Source of the DNA: Candidatus Berkelbacteria bacterium
GTDB lineage: Bacteria; Patescibacteriota; UBA1384; VFKW01
Length of the DNA: 14,773 nucleotides
Direction: 5' to 3'
NCBI GenBank assembly: GCA_009885355.1
Contig: VFKW01000001.1
Location: 1-14,773 of the forward strand
Below the pieces are notes generated by a model that saw nothing but the letters and a program-made list of their open reading frames with translations, made no database searches and had not been told where the DNA came from. Below are positions 1 through 5,441 of the stretch, piece after piece (position 1 is the stretch's first letter; every line of letters begins with the position of its first letter). Position numbers and translations under genes: made by a program.

Positions 1-489
1 GATATTATCATCAATCATGCAAAAAAAGCAGACATGCCATATGTCAGCTATCGATGGCTGGGTGGAATGTTGACCAATTTTGAGACAATTAAAAAACGCA
101 TTAAATTTATGGATGAATTGGATCGAAAATTGGCTGAAGAAGATGGCTTGGCTTTGACTAAAAAAGAAAGATCAAAACTTCAAGGTGAAGCTGATAAAAT
201 GCACCAAGTTTTCGATGGGATTAAAAATTTGAAAAAATTACCTGATGTTTTGTTTGTAGTTGATATCGTCAAAGAAAAAATTGCCATTACTGAAGCTGAT
301 AAAATGGGTATTCCAGTTGTGGGAATCGCTGATACAAATGCCAATCCAACTTTGGTTAAATATCCTATCCCTGCAAATGATGACGCAAGAAAAACTCTTG
401 AAATTATCATTGGTTTGATCGTAAAGACATATCAAGAGGGTGTTACGAAAATCAGGGTTGCTCCAGGAATAGAAGCTGGTAAGCAATAA
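1..489 (+). CDS. rpsB: 30S ribosomal protein S2 (3' part; starts before window)
   Basis: Ribosomal protein S2 is a late-assembling protein of the small subunit, bound near S1 and the mRNA exit side. The open frame runs in from base 1, so the N-terminal part (about 80 residues by comparison with the usual ~240) lies outside the window. What remains, about 162 residues, carries the S2 hallmarks: YRWLGGMLTNFETIKKRI near its beginning, then LPDVLFVVDI, then the C-terminal block IPVVGIADTNANPTLVKYPIPANDDA (seen from base 309). The last codons (Ala-Gly-Lys-Gln-stop) lie within a TAAGC-type repeat tract that continues downstream. It is followed by tsf, the usual bacterial order, but with a 216-base spacer full of repeats. 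Identification is secure; only the start is missing. Confidence 0.97.
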   Translation, partial: DIIINHAKKADMPYVSYRWLGGMLTNFETIKKRIKFMDELDRKLAEEDGLALTKKERSKLQGEADKMHQVFDGIKNLKKLPDVLFVVDIVKEKIAITEADKMGIPVVGIADTNANPTLVKYPIPANDDARKTLEIIIGLIVKTYQEGVTKIRVAPGIEAGKQ

Positions 490-552
490 GCTGGTAAGCT
501 AATAAGAATTAAGAATTAAGAATTAAGAATTAAGAATTAAGAATTAAGAATT
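482..552. repeat. TAAGC-type tract running into seven perfect AAGAATT heptamers
   Basis: The tract begins in the last codons of rpsB (AAGCAATAAGCTGG...) and continues as seven perfect tandem copies of AAGAATT at 504-552. Because the unit is 7 bp, its TAA triplets fall in all three forward frames. The same AAGAATT word occurs after tsf (near 1258-1265) and before frr (near 3291-3297). Heptamer tandem repeats are known in other bacteria, for example the STRR repeats of cyanobacteria. Any function here is unknown. Confidence 0.9.
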
Positions 553-562
553 ACGGATTACG

Positions 563-574
563 GCCCTGTGGGGC
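563..574. repeat. GC mini-hairpin (GCCC-TGTG-GGGC)
   Basis: A 4-bp perfect stem with a 4-base loop lies directly after the heptamer array downstream of rpsB. It belongs to a set of very short GC-rich hairpins scattered in spacers of this window. No T run follows, so it is not a canonical terminator. Confidence 0.5.
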
Positions 575-599
575 AGGTTGACAATATAAATACATATTC

Positions 600-653
600 T
601 TCGAGCGGAGTCGAGAAGTATCCTATTTGATAACGGTTCTCGACAAGCTCGAA
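600..653. repeat. Compound inverted repeat upstream of tsf
   Basis: Two nested pairs of arms are visible: TTCGAGC (600-606) with GCTCGAA (647-653), and TCGAGAA (611-617) with TTCTCGA (637-643), around a loop of about 19 bases. A related but larger copy lies at 7704-7783 upstream of pgk. No T run follows. It could be a mobile palindromic repeat or a structured leader of tsf. Confidence 0.75.
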
Positions 654-705
654 CAGTATAAATAATAGGGGTCGTCTATGATAGGGCGAACCGATGGAGG
701 ATCAT

Positions 706-1167
706 ATGGCTATTACAAGTGCAGATATTCAAAAATTACGCGAGCAAACTAGCGCAGGCATTATGGCTTGCAAAAAGGCTCTAGAAGAGGCTAAGGGCGA
801 TTTTAATAAGGCTACCGCTCTTTTGAAGGAACAGGGGGCTGTAATCGCGGCCAAGAAGTCTGGAAGGGCTGCTAACCAGGGTCTAGTTGAGACTTATGTC
901 CATGGCGGCGGGAAAATCGGTGTTTTAGTCGAAGTTAACTGTGAAACTGACTTTGTAGCTAGAAATCCTGAATTCAAGGATTTGGCACATGATATCGCAA
1001 TGCAAATTTCAGCTATGAATCCTGTAAGTGTTGATGAATTGTTGGAACAGGATTATATCAAAGATTCTTCTTTGAAGGTAAAACAGCTACTTGAATCAAA
1101 AATCGCTAAATTGGGTGAAAATATTCAGATTACCAGATTTACCAGATATGGATTAGGGCAGGAATAG
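706..1167 (+). CDS. tsf: Elongation factor Ts, short form
   Basis: EF-Ts is the cytoplasmic guanine-nucleotide exchange factor that regenerates EF-Tu-GTP. Domains in order: N-terminal UBA-like EF-Tu binding region (residues ~1-50, LREQTSAGIMACKKALEEAKGD), then the core with the signature VNCETDFVAR (77-86), and the C-terminal IAKLGENIQITRF (133-145). The start at 706 is preferred over the in-frame ATG at 694 because GGAGG (696-700) sits 5 bases upstream of 706, while the 694 codon overlaps that Shine-Dalgarno. At 153 residues it is clearly shorter than the ~196-residue Thermus-type protein. After AMNP (103-106) the sequence goes almost directly to the DYIKDSSLKVKQLL block, so about 40 residues of the core appear deleted. 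Both ends are intact, so this is an internal compaction, not a truncation. Confidence 0.95.
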   Translation: MAITSADIQKLREQTSAGIMACKKALEEAKGDFNKATALLKEQGAVIAAKKSGRAANQGLVETYVHGGGKIGVLVEVNCETDFVARNPEFKDLAHDIAMQISAMNPVSVDELLEQDYIKDSSLKVKQLLESKIAKLGENIQITRFTRYGLGQE

Positions 1168-1169
1168 GC

Positions 1170-1265
1170 CAAGCTGGTAAGCAGTAAGCTAGCCACCGCC
1201 CACCGCCGATGGCGGGGTAAACTCAGGCGGGGTCCCGCTGCGGCGGGATAAGAAATAAGAATTAA
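1170..1265. repeat. TAAGC tract with two GC mini-hairpins after tsf
   Basis: Starting three bases after the tsf stop, AAGCTGGTAAGCAGTAAGCTAG repeats (positions 1171-1192) run into GC-rich DNA with two short hairpins: CCGCC-GAT-GGCGG (1203-1215) and TCCCGC-TGCG-GCGGGA (1233-1248). The tract ends with AAGAATTAAG. The GC content contrasts sharply with the AT-rich flanks. The second hairpin closely resembles the one at 7515-7532. Confidence 0.75.
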
Positions 1266-1270
1266 GAAGA

Positions 1271-1300
1271 AAATACCGGTTGAAAGACTGGTATTTTTTT
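1271..1300 (+). terminator. Rho-independent terminator of tsf
   Basis: The stem AATACCGGT / ACTGGTATT (9 pairs, one G-T) closes a 6-base loop TGAAAG and is followed by seven T. It ends the rpsB-tsf transcript before the promoter of the next gene. Confidence 0.88.
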
Positions 1301-1354
1301 GATATTGACAATATTGGGGAAAATGTATTGAAAAAGTTTATTAAGCGTAATATT

Positions 1355-1383
1355 TTGGACATATATTTTAAAAACAGTATAAT
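1355..1383 (+). promoter_or_regulatory. Housekeeping sigma promoter for the membrane-protein gene at 1419
   Basis: The -35 box is TTGGAC (1355-1360) and the -10 box is a perfect TATAAT (1378-1383), with a 17-bp spacer. The predicted start near 1390 gives a leader of about 30 bases before the ATG. Confidence 0.8.
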
Positions 1384-1418
1384 TAAATTATTAGAAAATA
1401 AGTAGAAAGGGGCCAAAA

Positions 1419-2360
1419 ATGGATAATATTGATCAAACAGGTCAGAATCAGAATATGCCAAACAAAGTGGCAGCTAGTGGAGAAGTAAAAATCGGTGCGT
1501 GGAAAGGTGGCTGGTTGTTGGCAAAAGCTAGCTGGTCTACCTTGAAATTGGATAAAGAATTGGTTTTATTTCCGGTTATTTCAGCAATTAGTGCTGTAGT
1601 GGTTCTTGCTATTGTCGGAATTATTGCGTTTTTTGCGATTATGCTTTTGGGATTTGACCAAAAAACGGCCGGAGAAATACCTAAGGTTTGGGAATATGTA
1701 TTTGGGTTTTTTGTCTATTTGGCGATGTATATCACGACTAGTTTTTTCTCTGCTTCGATCATTTCCTCAGCTTTGTATCGTTTCAAGGGTGGCGACCCGA
1801 CGATTAAATATGGTTTGAGTGAAGCTAGAAAACACTTTGGTTCATTGTTTAAATTTAGCTTGCTAGCCTCAACGGTCGGAATGGTTTTGCAAATTATTCA
1901 AGAAAAAGGCGGCATCTTTGGCAAAATCTTTTCGTTTATAGGGGATATTGCTTGGGGAATGATGTCCTTATTTGTTATTCCGGTCATTGTTTCCAGTGAT
2001 AAGCCAATTGGACCATTTGAAGCATTACGCGAATCTGTAAATGTATTCAAAAAAGTCTGGTCAAAAAATTATGTCGGCGGACTGGCAATGGGGTTGGTTT
2101 TTCTCATGGCCTTCTTGCTTTGGATGGTTGTTTCTGCCGGTATTATTGTTGCTTCAATGGTAATTAGTCCTGCTTTATTGTTTGTGACAGCCCCGATTGC
2201 AGTAATTTCATTGATTTTGATTATTTCTGTTTCAAGTGCATTATCTAGTATTTTCCAGGCAGCACTGTACTATTATGCTCAAACTGGTGAGTCGCCAGTG
2301 CATTTCGAAAAAGAGTTGTTGCATGCTGCGTTTAAACCTAAAAAAGGTTCGTTTGTTTAA
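1419..2360 (+). CDS. Polytopic membrane protein (DUF6159-like), function unknown
   Basis: This is a 313-residue integral membrane protein of unknown function. A polar N-terminus (~1-25) is followed by GGWLLAKASWSTLKLDKELVLFP, then several hydrophobic segments: about 50-77, 92-115, 145-160, 173-192, 218-248 and 250-280. The 'SW-x-LK-x-DKEL-x-xFP' entry motif reminds me of the DUF6159 family and related glycerophosphodiester phosphodiesterase membrane-domain proteins. That is recall, not a search result. The start ATG has AAAGGGG (1406-1412) a few bases upstream. It has its own promoter and terminator, so it is a single-gene unit placed between tsf and pyrH, which are usually adjacent. There are no catalytic motifs and no signal peptide distinct from the first membrane segment. 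Confidence 0.85.
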   Translation: MDNIDQTGQNQNMPNKVAASGEVKIGAWKGGWLLAKASWSTLKLDKELVLFPVISAISAVVVLAIVGIIAFFAIMLLGFDQKTAGEIPKVWEYVFGFFVYLAMYITTSFFSASIISSALYRFKGGDPTIKYGLSEARKHFGSLFKFSLLASTVGMVLQIIQEKGGIFGKIFSFIGDIAWGMMSLFVIPVIVSSDKPIGPFEALRESVNVFKKVWSKNYVGGLAMGLVFLMAFLLWMVVSAGIIVASMVISPALLFVTAPIAVISLILIISVSSALSSIFQAALYYYAQTGESPVHFEKELLHAAFKPKKGSFV

Positions 2361-2380
2361 AATTGGTCTAAATGGGATAT

Positions 2381-2413
2381 AAAATAGAGTGTCTGAAAAG
2401 GCACTTTATTTTT
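2381..2413 (+). terminator. Rho-independent terminator of the membrane-protein gene
   Basis: The stem AAATAGAGTGTC / GGCACTTTATTT (with two G-T pairs) encloses the loop TGAAAA and continues into ATTTTTG. It lies 20 bases after the stop codon at 2360 and before the pyrH promoter. Confidence 0.82.
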
Positions 2414-2426
2414 GTGTAAATATCAT

Positions 2427-2454
2427 TTGATTAAATCTTTTCAAATGGTATAAT
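2427..2454 (+). promoter_or_regulatory. Extended -10 promoter for pyrH-frr-rseP
   Basis: The -35 box is TTGATT (2427-2432), the spacer is 16 bp, and the -10 box is a perfect TATAAT (2449-2454) preceded by TGG, i.e. the TGn extended -10 motif. The predicted start near 2461 gives a leader of about 75 bases that contains the palindromic repeat at 2481-2522. Confidence 0.8.
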
Positions 2455-2480
2455 CTTTATAAATAGTCTATTAAAAATTA

Positions 2481-2522
2481 CTGGATCCCAGATGTCGAAT
2501 TTCATTCGGCTCGGGGATGACG
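2481..2522 (+). repeat. CTGGAT...ATGACG palindromic element in the pyrH leader
   Basis: A 42-bp element starts CTGGATCCC and ends GGGGATGACG. The outer stem ATCCC / GGGAT encloses an inner stem GTCGAAT-TTC-ATTCGGC (7 pairs, one wobble). The 20-base core GTCGAATTTCATTCGGCTCG also occurs exactly in the element at 13814-13899. It contains an ATG in frame with pyrH, which lengthens the open frame by 15 codons. Confidence 0.85.
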
Positions 2523-2536
2523 TTAGAAAGAGGCCG

Positions 2537-3259
2537 ATGAAACCGAAATATAAGCGAATTTTACTGAAACTTTCTGGAGAGGCTTTGCTGGGGGATCGTG
2601 AATATGGGGTGGATACAGCGGTTTCGGTCAGGATTGCAAAAGAAATCAAGGAAATTGTTGATATTGGCGTGCAGGTAGCGATCGTGATCGGCGGGGGAAA
2701 TATTTTTCGCGGCTATGCTGCTTCGGAAAATGGTATGGATCGAGCGACGGCGGATTATATGGGAATGTTGGCGACTTGCATGAATGCTTTGGCACTGCAG
2801 GATGCGCTGGAGAAGATCGGGGTTGAAAATCGAGTAATGTCATCAATTGATATGCATCAGATCGCTGAACCTTATATTCGTCGAAAAGCAGTCAGTCATT
2901 TGGAAAAAGGCCGAGTGGTTATCTTGGCGGCCGGATCCGGTCATCCATATTTTACAACAGATACGACGGCGGTTTTAAGAGCATTGGAATTGCATGCTGA
3001 AATCGTATTGAAGGCAACGAAGGTCGATGGTATCTATGATCGCCATCCCAAAGAAGAAGGCGCAAAGCTGTATTCGATATTAACTTTTAGCGAGGCATTG
3101 CGTAAGGAATTGAGGGTGATGGATGCAACGGCTTTGGCGCTTTGCAAAGAGAATGATCTGCAGATATTGGTTTTTAATATGTTGAAAGACAATAATATTC
3201 AAAAAGCAGTGATGGGTGAGAAGATTGGGACGGTGGTTAGGACTAAGCTAGTAAGCTAA
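2537..3259 (+). CDS. pyrH: UMP kinase (uridylate kinase)
   Basis: Bacterial UMP kinase phosphorylates UMP to UDP with ATP in pyrimidine nucleotide synthesis. It is a cytoplasmic hexamer of the amino acid kinase fold. Visible motifs: LLKLSGEALLG near the N-terminus, VIVIGGGNIFRG, the UMP-binding ATADYMGMLATCMNALALQDALE, ATKVDGIYDRHP, and RVMDATALALCKEN near the C-terminus. The start at 2537 (MKPKYKRILLK) gives 240 residues, essentially the normal family length. The in-frame ATG at 2492 would add 15 residues (MSNFIRLGDDVRKRP) encoded by a palindromic repeat, so it is rejected. The Shine-Dalgarno is weak (AAAGAGG, 2527-2533) and close to the ATG. The last residues KLVS and the TAA are encoded by a TAAGC repeat tract. 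First gene of pyrH-frr-rseP. Confidence 0.96.
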   Translation: MKPKYKRILLKLSGEALLGDREYGVDTAVSVRIAKEIKEIVDIGVQVAIVIGGGNIFRGYAASENGMDRATADYMGMLATCMNALALQDALEKIGVENRVMSSIDMHQIAEPYIRRKAVSHLEKGRVVILAAGSGHPYFTTDTTAVLRALELHAEIVLKATKVDGIYDRHPKEEGAKLYSILTFSEALRKELRVMDATALALCKENDLQILVFNMLKDNNIQKAVMGEKIGTVVRTKLVS

Positions 3260-3309
3260 TAAGCAGTAAGCTAGTAAGCAATAATCTGGTAAGAATTAAG
3301 CTAATAAGA
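3244..3309. repeat. TAAGC tract covering the pyrH stop and the pyrH-frr spacer
   Basis: Units AAGCTAG, TAAGCTAA, TAAGCAG, TAAGCTAG, TAAGCAA and TAATCTGG alternate at 7 and 8 bp, ending in AAGAATTAAGCTAATAAG. The tract begins inside the pyrH coding region and fills almost the whole gap to the Shine-Dalgarno of frr. Confidence 0.85.
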
Positions 3310-3321
3310 TGAGGAGTTTGT

Positions 3322-3879
3322 ATGTTGGATAAAATATTGGCAGATGCGAAGCCAAAAATGGAAGCCGGAATTGAGCATTTCAAGGATGAACTTCGCAGTA
3401 TTCATACTGGTAGAGCATCTTCGAGTTTGGTGGATGATGTGATGGTCTCGTATTATGGGAATTCGACTCCTTTGAAACAGGTAGCGTCGGTGACTACGCC
3501 GGATTCAAATATGATTTCGATACAGCCTTGGGATAAAGGGGTTTTGGGGGATATTGAATTGGCGATTCGAAATGCTAACCTTGGATTTAACCCAATTAAT
3601 GATGGTCATCAGGTTAGGATTGTTTTGCCTCCTTTGACAGAAGAGAGACGAAAAGAGTACGTTAAAACAGTGGGTCAAAAAGCGGAAGTGGTTAAAATTA
3701 CTATGCGAAATGCGAGAAAAGAAGCTTGGGATAAGATTCAGAGTAGTCAAAAATCGGGAGAATTAACAGAAGATGATAAATATCGGGGTGAAGATCGATT
3801 GAATAAGTTGATTGATGATTATAATAAGCAAATTGAAGAATTGTCGAAGAAAAAAGAGAAAGACATAATGACCATTTGA
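3322..3879 (+). CDS. frr: Ribosome recycling factor
   Basis: RRF works with EF-G in the cytoplasm to split post-termination ribosomes. The 185-residue length equals the standard family length. The three-helix-bundle domain shows the typical FKDELRSIHTGRASSSLVDDVMVSYYGNSTPLKQVASVTTPD region (from residue ~20, positions 3379-3504), then IQPWDKG, and the later conserved NDGHQVRIVLPPLTEERRKEYVKTV. The C-terminal helix ends YNKQIEELSKKKEKDIMTI. The start ATG has GAGGAG (3311-3316) five bases upstream. It follows pyrH by 62 bases of repeat tract with no visible promoter, so co-transcription is likely. The TGA stop lies in the loop of a small hairpin (3869-3888). Confidence 0.97.
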   Translation: MLDKILADAKPKMEAGIEHFKDELRSIHTGRASSSLVDDVMVSYYGNSTPLKQVASVTTPDSNMISIQPWDKGVLGDIELAIRNANLGFNPINDGHQVRIVLPPLTEERRKEYVKTVGQKAEVVKITMRNARKEAWDKIQSSQKSGELTEDDKYRGEDRLNKLIDDYNKQIEELSKKKEKDIMTI

Positions 3880-3888
3880 GAATGGTCA
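3869..3888 (+). other. Hairpin centred on the frr stop codon
   Basis: TGACCATT (3869-3876) and AATGGTCA (3881-3888) form a perfect 8-bp stem whose 4-base loop TGAG contains the frr stop codon. No T run follows, so it is not a canonical terminator. Confidence 0.6.
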
Positions 3889-3934
3889 AGAGTAAAAAGT
3901 AATGATTTGGAGCTGTTTCACGGCGAGAATATAG

Positions 3935-3963
3935 CTGGATCCCGGGTCAAGCCCGGGATGACG
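3935..3963 (+). repeat. Short CTGGAT...ATGACG palindromic element between frr and rseP
   Basis: This 29-bp member has ATCCCGGG and CCCGGGAT forming a perfect 8-bp stem around TCAAG, framed by CTGG and GACG. It shares both ends with the elements at 2481-2522 and 13814-13899, but its stem is different. Confidence 0.85.
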
Positions 3964-4004
3964 ATAGACAGAGGGTAGATGTTTGAAAATTATTTAGGAG
4001 TTTT

Positions 4005-5138
4005 ATGATTTTAACTGTAATATTATTTTTGTTTATTCTGGGGATTTTGGTTTTTGTGCATGAACTTGGGCATTTTGTTGCGGCTAAAAAACTTGGAGTT
4101 AAGGTTGAGGAATTTGCTTTCGGGTTTAAGCCGAAGATTTGGAGTGTGAAAAAGGGTGAAACTACTTATGCGATAAATGCGATTCCACTTGGTGGGTATT
4201 GTACACTTTATGGTCAGGATGAAAATTTACTCGAGGGGAATAAGAAATCTAAAGAGCCAAAGGATTTTGATAGGTCATTTATGTCAAAATCTCCGCTTAG
4301 TAAAATAATTATTTTGGTTGCTGGGGTAGCGATGAATTTTTTACTGGCTTGGATTATTTTTACGATTATTTTGATTACCGGTTTTGAACCTCTGGTTTCC
4401 GGAATGGTTGAGGGACGAGGGGTCAAGATATTGGAACCTGTAAAAATTACTTCGGTTGAAAAAAATTCTCCGGCACAAAAAGTTGGTTTGAAGAAAAATG
4501 ATTTGATTTTGGCTGTTGATAATAAGGCAATTGGTTCATCTTTGGAAGTTGTCTCAAAAATTTATGAAAAAAATGGCAAAGAAGCGACTTTGGAGATAAA
4601 GCGTGGAGACCAAATTTTGAATTTGGGGATTACGCCGAGGAAAAATCCTCCTAAGGATAGCGGTCCGATCGGGATTGGTTTGGCTGGCGGGAAGATTGGA
4701 GCAGTATGGTATAAGGCGCCTTTTGTTGCCATGGGTCAGGTTGGAAAATTGACTGGTATGACCGTCGGGGCTGTTGGAAATTTTGTAAATAAATTATTTG
4801 TCAAAAGAGAAATTTCTAAAGAAGTATCAGGTATGGTGGGCGTGGGATTTGCTACAGATGTGGTGAGAAAATTGGGACTTACATATGTTCTGCAGTTTAT
4901 TGCCTTGATAAGTGTCAGTCTAGGAGTAATGAATTTGTTGCCGATCGTGCCTTTGGACGGGGGACATGTTTTTGTCACAGTGATCGAGAAAATTCGTAAA
5001 AAGAGATTGAGTGAAAATCAGATGCAATGGTTCGGTATGGGCGGTTTGGCATTTATTTTACTCTTGGTTGTGGTGACAACATATAGTGATATTATGAGAT
5101 TTAGTGTTTGGGATAGACTAGTGAACCTGTTTAAATAG
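4005..5138 (+). CDS. rseP: RseP/site-2-protease family membrane zinc metalloprotease
   Basis: An intramembrane protease of the S2P family (M50B), which in other bacteria cleaves anti-sigma factors and remnant signal peptides within the membrane. Domains in order: first membrane helix with the zinc motif HELGH (residues 19-23); the GYCTLYGQDE region following it; second membrane segment ~97-123 (KIIILVAGVAMNFLLAW); a PDZ domain (~145-215, with SPAQKVGLKKNDLILAVDN); third membrane segment ~290-310 leading to NLLPIVPLDGGH (310-321), which holds the third zinc-ligand Asp; and a last membrane helix ~345-362. The 377-residue length is normal with one PDZ, fewer than the two of E. coli RseP. The start is fixed by AGGAG (3996-4000). 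It lies downstream of frr as in many bacteria, but without the intervening uppS, cdsA and dxr. Confidence 0.94.
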   Translation: MILTVILFLFILGILVFVHELGHFVAAKKLGVKVEEFAFGFKPKIWSVKKGETTYAINAIPLGGYCTLYGQDENLLEGNKKSKEPKDFDRSFMSKSPLSKIIILVAGVAMNFLLAWIIFTIILITGFEPLVSGMVEGRGVKILEPVKITSVEKNSPAQKVGLKKNDLILAVDNKAIGSSLEVVSKIYEKNGKEATLEIKRGDQILNLGITPRKNPPKDSGPIGIGLAGGKIGAVWYKAPFVAMGQVGKLTGMTVGAVGNFVNKLFVKREISKEVSGMVGVGFATDVVRKLGLTYVLQFIALISVSLGVMNLLPIVPLDGGHVFVTVIEKIRKKRLSENQMQWFGMGGLAFILLLVVVTTYSDIMRFSVWDRLVNLFK

Positions 5139-5156
5139 CGATTGTATGAAATATTA

Positions 5157-5185
5157 TTGACTTGAGTGGTTTAAAAGATCAAAAT
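5157..5185 (+). promoter_or_regulatory. Likely promoter for the small acidic gene and tpiA
   Basis: TTGACT (5157-5162) and CAAAAT (5180-5185) are separated by 17 bp. The -35 box is near consensus and the -10 box matches at 4 of 6 positions. Downstream lie two small dyads in the leader: AAAAGATC (5173-5180) with GATCTTTT (5201-5208), and AACCAG-TTT-CTGGTT (5213-5227). Confidence 0.55.
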
Positions 5186-5243
5186 GGAAAAATAATTAAT
5201 GATCTTTTGATCAACCAGTTTCTGGTTAATAATTGGAGTATAT

Positions 5244-5354
5244 ATGTTTGATGACAAATATCCTGATGATGAGGATATGGAAAAAGCGGAGGGGAAGGAA
5301 GACGTGAAAGATATTGAAGATGCGGATGATGAAGTAATAGAAGTTGAAATTTAG
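5244..5354 (+). CDS. 36-residue highly acidic small protein
   Basis: A short open frame between rseP and tpiA encodes MFDDKYPDDEDMEKAEGKED followed by VKDIEDADDEVIEVEI. Of 36 residues, 18 are Asp or Glu and 4 are Lys, so the net charge is about -14, and there are no Arg or Cys. A Shine-Dalgarno GGAG (5235-5238) sits 5 bases before the ATG, and a promoter-like pair lies upstream. A 9-bp hairpin follows closely. I do not recognise a family. The composition suggests a disordered acidic peptide, perhaps binding a basic partner or metal ions, but that is a guess. The correct spacing of the ribosome site supports translation; chance coding cannot be excluded without homologues. Confidence 0.6.
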   Translation: MFDDKYPDDEDMEKAEGKEDVKDIEDADDEVIEVEI

Positions 5355-5362
5355 AAGATGAT

Positions 5363-5396
5363 AAGAGATGGTGAGTGCAATTGCTTGCCATCTCTT
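5363..5396 (+). terminator. Hairpin after the small acidic gene (weak terminator or attenuator)
   Basis: AAGAGATGG (5363-5371) pairs perfectly with CCATCTCTT (5388-5396), enclosing a 16-base loop that itself contains the palindrome GCAATTGC. Only two T follow before GATTTAG, so termination would be inefficient. Partial read-through into tpiA is plausible. Confidence 0.5.
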
Positions 5397-5441
5397 TGAT
5401 TTAGTGGGATTATGAATATATAGATATTTTAAGGAGGTATT

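Noticed and set aside
578..606. TTGACA at 578 as a tsf promoter
   Set aside because: There is no acceptable -10 box at 16-18 bp; the spacing falls on the compound inverted repeat.
694..705. Upstream in-frame ATG for tsf
   Set aside because: The codon overlaps the Shine-Dalgarno GGAGG that serves the ATG at 706.
1189..1461. Minus-strand 90-codon frame after tsf
   Set aside because: It covers a GC-rich repeat, a terminator and the promoter of the next gene, and its translation looks random.
2492..2536. N-terminal extension of PyrH from the ATG at 2492
   Set aside because: The 15 codons are encoded by a dispersed palindromic repeat, and the start at 2537 gives the standard family length and N-terminus.
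3877..3879. UGA recoded as glycine (as in Gracilibacteria and Absconditabacteria)
   Set aside because: frr ends at a TGA exactly at the normal family length, and no long gene here has an in-frame TGA.
3907..3935. TTGGAG / TATAGC pair upstream of rseP as a promoter
   Set aside because: Too few matches to consensus, and the -10 overlaps the edge of a palindromic repeat.
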